DNA of 64,000 nucleotides. Origin: Tolypocladium sp. Sup5 PDA-1. Lineage: Eukaryota; Ascomycota; Sordariomycetes; Hypocreales; Ophiocordycipitaceae. Shown here piece after piece: positions 34,546-43,688 of the stretch. The position numbers and the translations under genes are program-made. Within the stretch, counting starts at the first letter, position 1. The number at the start of each line of letters is the position of its first letter. Where the stretch lies: positions 224,361 to 288,360 of the forward strand of contig JPHH03000043.1 of assembly GCA_000750105.3 (NCBI GenBank). The letters are read 5' to 3'. Under the pieces are notes generated by a model, which saw nothing but the letters and a program-made list of their open reading frames with translations, did not search any database and was not told the DNA's origin.

Positions 34546-36453
34546 ATGTCATCCCAAGCACCAAGTTTTACAGACTTGGTCCTCTCCCAGCGATGTGATG
34601 TTCCACGGTCAGGTGAAACAACACGGACGATCAGCGGAGCGGACCTCACCATCGCCGATGTGGTGGCAGTTTCGAGGCACCTTGCACCGGTCGAGCTCTC
34701 CTCCGCGTCCATCGAGGCCATCGAAGCATGCAGCAAGATCATCCCGCAGAAGATCGCCCAGGGCGAAATCATCTACGGCGTGAACACGGGATTTGGCGGC
34801 AGTGCTGATGCAAGGTCCAACGATGTCGAGGCGGTCCAGCAGAGTCTGATCAGCCACCTGACGTGTGGAATTGTCGCGCTCGGCAAGCAAGAGCAGGCTC
34901 CCAACAGCAATCGGCATGCGGCTACGCTAAACGCACAATCAGTTAACGGCGATACCCTTTCCCAACTTCCCGACACAAATGGGCATCAGAAACACACGGG
35001 GCCTACCACTTGTCTTCCGCTGAACGACCCGTTCGCCGTTACCTGCATGCCGGAGTCCTGGGCGCGGTCGTCCATGCTTATCCGTCTGAACTCGCTGGCC
35101 GGCGGTGTGTCGGGCATTCGGGTCGAGATCGCGGAAAGCCTGAGGAGCCTCCTGAACAAAGACATCGTGCCGCTCATCCCCGTGCGTGGGAGCATCTCGG
35201 CGTCTGGAGACCTCAGCTCGCTCGCGTGGATCTGTGCCCTGATGCAGGGCAAGACGTCCGCCATGGCCTTCACTGGGCCGAGAGACGTCGAGAGGGCTCG
35301 AAAGGTGACGCGGGCAGATGTCGCCCTCGCGGAAGCCAATATCGCGCCCATCACCCTGCACGCCAAGGAGGGTCTTGCCATCGTGAACGGCACGGCCGTG
35401 TCTGCCGGCGTCGCGGCTCTCGCTGCTCACGAATCCCTCCAGCTCGCAGCGCTGTCACAGGTGTTGACGGCCATGAGCGTAGAGGCTCTGCGAGGCAGCA
35501 ATGAAAGTTTCGAGCCGTTCATCGCGCGTGTACGGCCGCACCCGGGGCAAGTCGATAGTGCACGCAACATCAAGGCATTCTTGGCCGGATCACAACTGCT
35601 CAACCGCCACGATAGTCGCTCGAAGGCGACGCTGCGACAGGATCGCTACTCGCTCCGAACGGCCAGCCAGTGGCTCGGCCCCGTGCTGGAGGATTTCTGC
35701 CTCGCGCATAGCCAGCTGACGATCGAACTCAACTCAGTAACGGACAACCCGCTGATTGACCCGGAGACGCAGCGGGTGTTCCACGGCGGCAACTTCCAAG
35801 CGCGCGCCGTCACGTCGGCCGTCGAGAAGCTGCGCCAGGGCTTGCAGAGCATCGGCCGCATGCTCTTCACTCAGTGCACCGAGATGATCAACCCGGCTAC
35901 GAGCTGGGGTCTGCCGCCGAACCTGTGCTCGGACGACCCCAACGACTCGTTCCTGTTCAAGGGGCTCGACGTCGTGATCGCCGCCTTGACCTCGGAGCTG
36001 GGCTTCCTGGCCAATCCCGTCGGGTCGCACGTCCAGACGGCCGAGATGGGCAACCAGGCTCTCAACTCCCTGGCGCTCGTGTCCGCCCGATACACGCTCG
36101 AGGCCGTCGACGTGCTGTCCCAGCTGGCGTCGGCGCACCTCCTGGCTCTCTGTCAGGCGCTCGATCTGCGGACGATCGAGATCGAAGGCCGCAAGGCCAT
36201 CGCGCCTGATGCGACGCCGTACATCGGACAGGCTTCGCAACGCATGTATCGCTTTGTTCGGACGGAGCTGGGCATCCCATTCCTGAGCGAGGCCCAGCTA
36301 GCGTCCACCGAGGCCGCGGAGGGCAACGGCTTCGTCACACCAAGCATGGGACTATATGTTACGCGGGTTTACGAGTCGATCCGGTCTGGGCGTTTATACA
36401 CCATTGTTCTAGACGCGTTTGAGGGCATAGAAAGGAAAGTAGACTGTGCTTAG
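34546..36453 (+). CDS. Phenylalanine/aromatic amino-acid ammonia-lyase
   Basis: Intronless, 635 aa. It deaminates phenylalanine (or tyrosine) to cinnamate (or coumarate) using an MIO cofactor formed from the Ala-Ser-Gly triad, seen here in GSISASGDLSSLAW (about residue 224). The catalytic Tyr loop IYGVNTGFGGSAD lies near residue 79, and NDNPLID-type (TDNPLIDPETQRVFHGGNF) and VGSHVQTAEMGNQALNSLAL blocks are present. Between about residues 118 and 160 is a polar, low-complexity insertion (QAPNSNRHAATLN... to TGPTTC) before LPLNDPFAV. At 635 aa it is somewhat shorter than many fungal PALs (about 700). PAL versus TAL cannot be decided by eye. In a metabolite cluster it points to a cinnamate- or benzoate-derived building block. 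Confidence 0.93.
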   Translation: MSSQAPSFTDLVLSQRCDVPRSGETTRTISGADLTIADVVAVSRHLAPVELSSASIEAIEACSKIIPQKIAQGEIIYGVNTGFGGSADARSNDVEAVQQSLISHLTCGIVALGKQEQAPNSNRHAATLNAQSVNGDTLSQLPDTNGHQKHTGPTTCLPLNDPFAVTCMPESWARSSMLIRLNSLAGGVSGIRVEIAESLRSLLNKDIVPLIPVRGSISASGDLSSLAWICALMQGKTSAMAFTGPRDVERARKVTRADVALAEANIAPITLHAKEGLAIVNGTAVSAGVAALAAHESLQLAALSQVLTAMSVEALRGSNESFEPFIARVRPHPGQVDSARNIKAFLAGSQLLNRHDSRSKATLRQDRYSLRTASQWLGPVLEDFCLAHSQLTIELNSVTDNPLIDPETQRVFHGGNFQARAVTSAVEKLRQGLQSIGRMLFTQCTEMINPATSWGLPPNLCSDDPNDSFLFKGLDVVIAALTSELGFLANPVGSHVQTAEMGNQALNSLALVSARYTLEAVDVLSQLASAHLLALCQALDLRTIEIEGRKAIAPDATPYIGQASQRMYRFVRTELGIPFLSEAQLASTEAAEGNGFVTPSMGLYVTRVYESIRSGRLYTIVLDAFEGIERKVDCA

Positions 36454-36696
36454 AGCTTAGACGGGGCAGCACACACCCATGCATTCACATGGATGTGATG
36501 ATTTACAGGGACGATTCACGAAGATTGGAACACTTGGCAACGCAAAGAGCTTACAACAGACCAGACAGCAGATATAAATCCATGAGAACCAATTTCTATT
36601 GCTGGTTGATGTATCGCATTTTGGTCAACGGGGTACTTGATCCATGTTGTCTACGATATCAGTCATTTCTGTGAAATGGCAGCATGTGAAATAGCA
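36454..36696. other. 3' flank of the ammonia-lyase
   Basis: AT-rich 3' flank with no feature recognised. Confidence 0.5.
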
Positions 36697-37006
36697 GCAC
36701 ATGGCGTGAAGGCTTTATTCGTCGCTCTACCCGCCGAAACGAACACCGTGATACTATCCATCCAGATGGACCTGTTGGTGCCGTCAAGTTAGCCCAGAAG
36801 TTACTCGATGGCTCGGATCAACAGTTCAAAGATCTATTTCGGCTGGATCAACAGACTTTCCAGCGGCTCGTATCGTGGCTTCAAAATAACGCCGGTCTTC
36901 GCCCACCGCGACATCAGTCTCCTGAACTGAAGGTCATGGTGGTTTTGTGGATACTGGCACACGCAGAAAGCCAGAGGAATACTGCGCATAAATTAACCAC
37001 AGCATG
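36697..37006 (+). mobile_element. PIF/Harbinger-like transposase, N-terminal fragment
   Basis: About 100 residues on the plus strand end at TGA. Segments QFKDLFRLDQQTFQRLVSWL and KVMVVLWILAHAESQRNTA match the N-terminal helical part of HARBI1-type transposases, where FRM..TF..L and LW.....S.R..A..F motifs precede the DDE nuclease core. The nuclease core is absent. This is a truncated insertion between the ammonia-lyase and the FAD oxidase. Confidence 0.5.
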
Positions 37007-37927
37007 ATCTGCGCAGTCATCTGTGTGCTGAAGACGACCTTCTTCAACATCGGGGGTGTGTTGTTATCCCCCACCACCTTCCTCCACTTCGACCGGCCGC
37101 TCGTTGGAACAGCAAGACGATGGGGCTCGGCCGTGGTGGAAGATTGCGACTGCTCCACCATGGAAGCCTGGTCGGAGGTATCGTCATCGGCAATAGCGGA
37201 CGGGGTCTGCGATCGGAGGCTCGGAAAACGCGGCGGCGGCTCGTCGGGATCGCCCTCGTCAACGCGGCCGGGTAGCGGGTCGATATCCCGCCATTCAACA
37301 GAATGGACTGGTATATCCTCGGCAACAGAGGCAACGACGATGGCGTCAGCCATAACAACAGTATCTTGGTTGGCCATGTTCGACAACAGAAGACAGGCGC
37401 ATCACGACTGAGCCAGAAAAGGTCGCAAAATACAGGGGTTACAGTACGTAGCGACGTACCCCATTGCGAACAGGGGGCTGATGCGGTACATCTTGGCAAA
37501 CCCACTTGGCCCAGCCACGCAAAGTCACACTTTGGCCGGTAGCCAACCGGTACCAGTAGGTTCCCGATCAGGCTCCAATTGTCACTAGTCAACACGAGGG
37601 GATGCCGCTTCTACCATACAATTCGTGCAAGATGAGGCGAAGGGGACTATTGCTTCTTTCACACCACCCTGTTCATCCTTCGAGTCAGCTTTGTGGCTTG
37701 TGGCTTACCCCCCCTCCGGAGGTGAACGGGACACGGATGACCACACCAGGATTTCGATCCCTCAGGATCGGATGACCCCCAAGCTAAATCTTTTGTTGTG
37801 AAGCCGATATATATAAAAGGTCTCATGGGGGCACATGTACGATGGATGAAGACTCGAGTTCAAGTGGCCATCTCATCCAAGACTTCCCCATCCTTTCCTC
37901 ATTTTGACCCCGAAGACATCCTTCACC
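37007..37927. other. Spacer with unassigned open frame
   Basis: A 150-residue minus-strand frame (37386-36934; Asp/Pro/Ser-rich, MADAIVVASVAEDIP...) overlaps the Harbinger fragment. It matches no family I know and may be transposon-associated or spurious. The remainder is the FAD-oxidase promoter, with a TATATAAA element at 37810-37817. Confidence 0.35.
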
Positions 37928-39529
37928 ATGAGGTCTCTGGTGATTTCTTCCTTGTGTTTTCTCTCCGGCCTTTCGAGCCTCGTATCTGGTGCCAGCGTCC
38001 CCAGGTATTTCGAGAGTCAACCGACCACGCGTCGAAATCTCACCAGCCAGGAGGTCCGGCGGGAGCTCGGCAGCCAGGTCTCCCCGGGCACCTTGATCTA
38101 TGGACCGGGTGATGCTGAATTCGCCAACCTTACTTCCCGCTGGACCGACTTTTCCAAGCCAGATGTCCGAGTTGTCATCGAACCCGCCGCCGAATCCGAT
38201 GTCTCCACAATCGTACGTTCCATACCTACTACTAGTACCACCTTACAAGTGTTCTACCCTACTGACAAATGGTGCTAGGTCAAATACTGTAACCACAACA
38301 GTATCGACTTCCTAGCCATCGGTGGTGGCCACGGCCTGGCCTACAGTCTCAAAAAGTTCAGTGGCCTCCAGATCAGTATGCGGCAGTTGAACAACATCAC
38401 CATCCAAGGGAGCGGCAAGTCGGCCTGGTTCGGAGGTGGCACCGTCGTCGGTCCCGTCATCCAGTACCTCTACGATCGAGGCTATGTCACGACCACCGGC
38501 GGCTGCGAGTGCGTCGGCATGCTGGGCGCCGGTCTGGGGGGTGGCCACGGTCGGTACGAAGGTCTTTACGGCTTGATCAGTGACAACATCCTGCAGCTCC
38601 GCGTCGTCTTGGCCGACGGCTCGGCCATCGTGGTCAGCAAATCGAGCCACAGCGACCTCTTCTGGGCCATGCGAGGGGCCGGGCACAACTTTGGCATCGT
38701 CACGAGCTACGAGATGAACATCTTACCCGTCGGACCGAAAACCTGGCACTGGCACAACTACATCTGGCGCGGCGAGCAGCTGGAGACCGTCTTCGGGGCC
38801 CTCAACGCCTTCCACAACAACGGCTCCACCCCGGTCAACATGGCCTTTGAAACCGGAAACTTCCTCATGGACACCAGCATCACCAGCGAGGAGCCCGTGC
38901 TCTACTGGACCTTTGCCTACCGCGGACCCGCCGACGAGGCCGAGAAGCTCCTCGCCCCCTTCAACGCCATCGACGCCGTCTCGAGCACCATGGGCGACGT
39001 GCCCTACTCGCAGATCGCCACGGCGCAGGGGACCAGCTGGGACTCGGCCATCTGCCAGCACGGCCTTGTGCACGTCACGTCGTCGGTATTTCTGCAGGTC
39101 TTCAACGTGACGACCGAGCGCCAGATCTTTGAAGGCTTCAAGCGGCGCGCCCAGTCCAGCCCGGCGCTCGCGGCCGGATCCAGCATCATGCACGAGGGAT
39201 ACTCGACCGAGGCCGTGGACAAGATCGACCCGGCGAGCTCGGCCTATCCGTTCCGCGGCGACCACCACCTGACCTTGTTCAACGCGGTGGCGCCGAGCCC
39301 CGACTACGAGGCCGCGGCTCGCGCCTGGGCCGCCGAGGTGCGCGATCAGTGGATCGCGGGGCAGCCCGGTCGAAAGCTCGATGCCTACGTCAACTACGCC
39401 AACGGGATGGAGACGGTGCCGGACTGGTATGGCCACGAGAGCTGGCGCATCGAGAGGCTGAAGAGCCTCAAGGCCAAGTACGACCCTTACAACCGCTTCC
39501 GCTACTACAATCCCATCATCGCCGCATAA
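37928..39529 (+). CDS. Secreted FAD-linked oxidoreductase (berberine-bridge family)
   Basis: Two exons: 37928-38212 and 38279-39529, 1536 nt (511 aa). The N-terminus is a clear signal peptide (MRSLVISSLCFLSGLSSLVSG). The PCMH-type FAD domain follows (PDVRVVIEPAAESDVSTIV..., AIGGGHG), then GCECVGMLGAGLGGGHGRYEG. The His of GGGHG and the Cys of CECVG are positioned for bicovalent flavin attachment, as in berberine-bridge and glucooligosaccharide oxidases. The C-terminal YDPYNRFRYYNP berberine-like end is intact. Cluster members oxidise alcohols, form C-C bonds or, as solanapyrone synthase does, couple oxidation to Diels-Alder cyclisation. A decalin-forming role with PKS2 is a testable guess. 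Confidence 0.9.
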
Positions 39530-40078
39530 TCACGGGGGGAGGGCAGCAGAATCGGGGGGAATTGCTTAGTATATGATCTTCCCTCTCTTTTCATGTTCAT
39601 AGCTTTTTTGCGAGAAAGAGGTTCTCAAAGGGTGTTTGGGGTTCCTTTCACAGAGCCCTCGACAAAGTTTTACCATCATAACTTAGTTCTATAACACTTC
39701 GTTTCTAGATTATTGTTTCCGTCAACTGCTTTTAATAGTTAACTGCTGTAGATAGCATCTTTTCCTTAGTACTAGTAAAGACGTATGCCGTTCTTATATC
39801 ATCATCCCGCCAGAGATTCAGTCAGGAAGGTGCATCAGATAAGCCGCTCCTGCAAGACATCGTGAAGTTTATATAGAATAGCAAACTGCAATTACAGCAA
39901 CAAAAATATACCTGTTCAGTCACAGAGGGCAAATGTTGAATGGTTTGCATGTGACAGAGTCAAGACGGGGAGAGCACACAAATTTGATGCTGAGAAGCAT
40001 CGTGGGCCAGGGAGAATACCTTTTGTATTCTAAGTCCTGTCTATTCTACTCGTGTACTACTACATTAAAACCTTGCTA
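39530..40078. other. Spacer between convergent genes
   Basis: AT-rich 3' flanks of the FAD oxidase and the crotonase. No gene seen. Confidence 0.6.
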
Positions 40079-40924
40079 TCAAACCCCCTCCCTAGGTCTT
40101 TTTCCCCAAATCACCTTCTTGACACCACGCTTGAACTGCGCAATGCCGTACTCCGACTCCGACCCGGGTGCCAACATGGCATCAAAGACCTCACCGGCCA
40201 GTTTATCCAGGTGCGCCTCGTCGCCGCCGATCGCCGCTTCTCGAGCCAGCGTCTTGGTCAACGCAGCCGCCTGCGGTGCCGCGTAGCGCATCTCGTCTAG
40301 GAAGCCCTGCAGGACCTTTTCCACCGAAGCCATGTCCGAGGCGACGGCGTGGATGATGCCGGCGTCGTGGAGGGTCTGGGTCTCGATGCGTCGACCGGTC
40401 ACCATGGCCATGCGCGCAAGGCTCACCCCCCACTCGCGGATCAGGTACTTGGAGATGGTGGCGGGACACAGGCCCAGCCTCACCTCGCTCAGGCAGAAGG
40501 AGGCGGTGCTGAGCGCGATGCGGACGTCGCAGACCATGGCAAGACCGACCCCGCCGCCGAACGCGGGACCGTTGACCACGGCGATGGTGGGCTTGGGGCA
40601 GGCGTCGATGGTGGCGAAGAAGTCGTGGAGGACCGCGTATCGGTCTGCCACGGAGGCGAAGAGGTCCTCCTCCTTCAGATCCATCCCCGTGCAGAAGAAG
40701 CGGCCACGGCCCGTGACGACGATGCGGTGCACGGCGTCGTCGGCGGACAGCTCTCGGAACTGCTCGGTCAGGTCTCTCATCGTGGCCATGGTCAGCGAGT
40801 TGCCGTGGTGATGGGGCCCGTCGTCGAGGCAGATTCGAACCGTGCTCTCGTGCTGCGCAACCTCGTATGCCTCGTGTCTCTGCACTATGGTCCACGGCGA
40901 CGGCGCTGGCGGTTGTGCCGCCAT
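40079..40924 (-). CDS. Enoyl-CoA hydratase/isomerase (crotonase family)
   Basis: Single exon. The ATG at 40924 (MAAQPPAPSPW) gives 281 aa. An in-frame ATG at 41077 would add a hydrophobic, Tyr-rich leader that runs into the promoter and is less likely. It has the crotonase core FFCTGMDLKEED, PTIAVVNGPAFGGGVGLAMVCDVRIA (oxyanion-hole glycines) and FCLSEVRLGLCPATI, where the Glu sits at the position of a catalytic acid. It ends KKVIWGKRPREGV, with no peroxisomal -SKL. It would hydrate or isomerise an enoyl-CoA. Divergent from the acyl-CoA dehydrogenase across a promoter with a 25-bp tandem repeat; the pair suggests side-chain shortening of cinnamoyl-CoA. Confidence 0.88.
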   Translation of the reverse strand: MAAQPPAPSPWTIVQRHEAYEVAQHESTVRICLDDGPHHHGNSLTMATMRDLTEQFRELSADDAVHRIVVTGRGRFFCTGMDLKEEDLFASVADRYAVLHDFFATIDACPKPTIAVVNGPAFGGGVGLAMVCDVRIALSTASFCLSEVRLGLCPATISKYLIREWGVSLARMAMVTGRRIETQTLHDAGIIHAVASDMASVEKVLQGFLDEMRYAAPQAAALTKTLAREAAIGGDEAHLDKLAGEVFDAMLAPGSESEYGIAQFKRGVKKVIWGKRPREGV

Positions 40925-41687
40925 GTCTTGATCTACTACTATGTGTCCACCATCTGGCCTGTGACTCGACTTGTCATAGTAGTAGTAGTCGAGGAGGAAC
41001 GACTCGAGCCATGATATGGATGCTGGCAGCAGTCGGCTCGTGGCAGATATCATGATTGCAGAGGCCTTGGGGGTCAAACCTTCACTAGGGCATGTTATGA
41101 TTGCGTGTTTCCGACTAGTGCTAAAAGCTGGCTCCTTTTTCTAAGAACCCAGCATCATTCTTCCATTTGGTCGTCGTTGGTTTCGCAAACAGTAATCGCT
41201 GCGGGGGCGCGTTTTGCAAACAGTCGTAACTGATGTCTGTCTATGGGGCATGCATCTTGGTGTTTCGGCACTCGACTCTGTCTTGAACCACCCCCACTGC
41301 TATCAGCTTTCCAAAATGTATCAGGTGGTAGATTTCGCCGAACGGCCCAAAGGTAGATTTCGCCGAACGGCCCAAAAATTCTGTAGCCAATCGTGTTCTG
41401 AAGAATCCTGCCCCAGTCGGTGTTCATAATTTTGTCCAGTCGGTGTTTTCACTCCTGATCTATTCACTTGGGGCCATGGGGGGGCTGAGGTGAGCCCAGA
41501 CTCCGATCTGGTAAGACGCCTCCCAGCTCGGACCTGGGGGCGCTTTCCCCGCTATAATTAGTGAAAAATAGCGGGGGGCGTGAGCACACTGATAAAGCCT
41601 AATGGGGAAAAAGGGGGCTACATCTCGTCCGTTTCATTGGTTCTAGGAACTGTTGCAGTCGTTGGCCACTCACTGATCACACATTCA
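40925..41687. promoter_or_regulatory. Divergent crotonase / acyl-CoA dehydrogenase promoter
   Basis: About 760 bp shared between two metabolically paired genes. The main feature is the 25-bp tandem repeat at 41327-41376 carrying two CGCCGAA cores. No other gene is supported. Confidence 0.55.
41327..41376 (+). repeat. Perfect 25-bp tandem repeat containing CGCCGAA
   Basis: Two identical adjacent 25-bp units (41327-41351 and 41352-41376) begin GGTAGATTT and end CGGCCCAAA. CGCCGAA is at 41336-41342 and 41361-41367, so the cores are 25 bp apart. Confidence 0.85.
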
Positions 41688-43228
41688 ATGGCAGACTTCT
41701 TCGGTTCCAGCGCTCCCTTTGCAGAACCGCTCTGGTATCACGGGTGGGCAATCCCAACTATAACGACTCACACAGACGACTCCGCGATGAGATTCGACGC
41801 TATGTCGATACAGAGATTGAGCCGTTTTGCTCGGAATGGGAAGCCAACGGAGCCGTTCCGCAACAGGTGCTCAGTCGTCACTCGGCCTTGGGCTACACGG
41901 CACTCCTGATCAATCCATCCGAGACGCGGGAATACCTGGGAGAGATCAAACTCCCCGGGCAGGTATCTCCGGAGGAATGGGACGGCTTTCACGATCTCAT
42001 AGCCATCGATGAGATGGCCCGTTGTGGCTCTCTCGGGGTGTTATGGGCCCTCGGCTGCGGCAACGCCATCGGATGCCCTCCCATCATCCACTTTGGCACT
42101 GCGGAACAAAAGACCAGATGGCTGCCTCGTGTCATTCGGGGTGACATCAGGTTCTGCCTGGGAATCACAGAACCCGAAGGTGAGCGCTACACAAAGCCTC
42201 TCCCCTGGATTTCAGTGAAGAGTCTTTGAGACGTGGGCAGAATCTGACCATTGAGTTCAATGTATTTACTACACTATAGCCGGATCCGATGTTGCCAATG
42301 TCTCGACCACAGCAGAGAGGCGCGATGGTGTGTTTGTGGTGAGCGGCACCAAACAGTGGGTGACGAACGGGCTCACCGCCGACTACTGTACGGCCGCCGT
42401 GCGGACAGGCGGCCAGGGCAAAAGTGGCATTTCCATTTTGGTCATTCCTCTGCACGCGGAAGGGGTCACTCGGACGCCCATTCAAAACTCTGGCGTTGCT
42501 TCGAGCGGTATGTTCTCCCCCATGTATCACCCCAGGGGCACCAAGAACTGACCCAATGATGCCATAGGATGCGCGTCACTTGTATTTAACAACGTCGAGG
42601 TCCCCGCTGCGAATCTGATCGGCGCAGAGAATGAAGGCTTCAAGCTAATCATGCTCAGTGAGTAATCCCCCCTCACGTTCGTCACGACGGTCAAAACGCT
42701 AATGAACAACGTGCTCTAACCCCAGGCTTCAATCACGAACGCCTCTGGATCGCAGGCAACTGCCTACGCCTAGCTCGCGTCTGTCTCGAAGATGCCTACC
42801 AACACGCGCTCTCGAGACGAACCTTTGGCAGGCCGCTGATCGACCGGCAGGTGATACGGCTCAAGATTGCGAATGTGGGGATGCAGATTGTGGCCGCCTA
42901 TGCCCTGCTCGAGTCCCTCGTGCAGGTCCGAGACAGCAACTTCAAGAGAGCTGCGCAGTCGGATGAGGTCCTCGGGACCAACATCGGTGGGCTGTGCGCC
43001 CTGGCCAAGGTCAATGCTGCGAGAGCCACGGAGCTTGCGGTGCGCGAGAGCCAGCAGATCATGGGGGCGTTGGGCTATACGCGGGGTAGCGGTCCTGGTT
43101 CCCGTGTGGAGAGGATCAGCAGGGATGTGCGTGTGCTCGTGATCGGTGGTGGCAGTGAGGAGGTCCTTTGTGAGATGGCAGTCATGCAGGAAAGAAAGGA
43201 TCTTGTCAAACTGCAGCAGCTCAGTTGA
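41688..43228 (+). CDS. Acyl-CoA dehydrogenase (one-base frameshift near the N-terminus)
   Basis: Exons 41688-42179, 42280-42507, 42568-42657 and 42726-43228; GT-AG introns. Flavin enzyme forming an alpha,beta-double bond in an acyl-CoA. Family features: SHRRLRDEIRRYVDTEIEPFC, CLGITEPEAGSDVANVST, VSGTKQWVTNG, FNHERLWIAG, ALSRRTFGRPLIDRQ, and IMGALGYTRGSGPGSRVERISRDVR with the adenine-binding and active-site end. The exons total 1313 nt, one short of a multiple of three. The start frame reads ADFFGSSAPFAEPLWYHG, but conserved sequence continues in the next frame from about 41740 (SRVGNPNYNDSHRRL). A base appears to be missing after LWY near 41738. If real, the protein from this ATG is prematurely truncated. 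Confidence 0.88.
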
Positions 43229-43688
43229 TGGTTCTACTACCTCTGGATTGGTTGGAACAGCGATGAATATTACCATGCCCATAGACAGCTTTCCATTCAG
43301 CTCAGTCTTTCCGGCACCATTTGGAACCGTATATGTGATGGTTTCTGTCCTTCTCAAGCCCCCCCCCCGGTTTGGAGTGTGCGGAAAAGTCATTCTGCTG
43401 ACCAAGTATCTTACCTGTTATGAAAGGGTTCAATCATTGGTACCTTGGCCCAATTCGGCGAGTTCGGCGTTTCACGCGCTGTCTTAGTGCTGTGTAGTCC
43501 GACCTGTTAACACTCCAAAACATGAATGCATTATTAATTTTGTGTGCATTGGGCTCCATCACCCTGAAGTGAAGTTCAAAATCGCCCATCTACAACCAGA
43601 CTTACTGCCCCAGTTTGCCTGCCTCATAGTACTTTGGCAGTATCACCGACCTATACAGCGTTTCTTTTTTCCCGTCACGTCAGGAAAG
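43229..43688. promoter_or_regulatory. Promoter of the third P450 with two TTCGGCG
   Basis: TTCGGCG at 43454-43460 and 43463-43469 (9 bp apart, same direction), about 220-235 bp upstream of the P450 start. The rest of the spacer shows no feature. Confidence 0.5.

Noticed and set aside
36934..37386. 150-residue minus-strand protein
   Set aside because: No recognisable domain, low-complexity composition and overlap with a transposase fragment; not called as a gene.
41734..41782. A 46-nt intron in the acyl-CoA dehydrogenase to explain the frame change
   Set aside because: It would remove the conserved NPNYNDSH segment and create an in-frame TGA.
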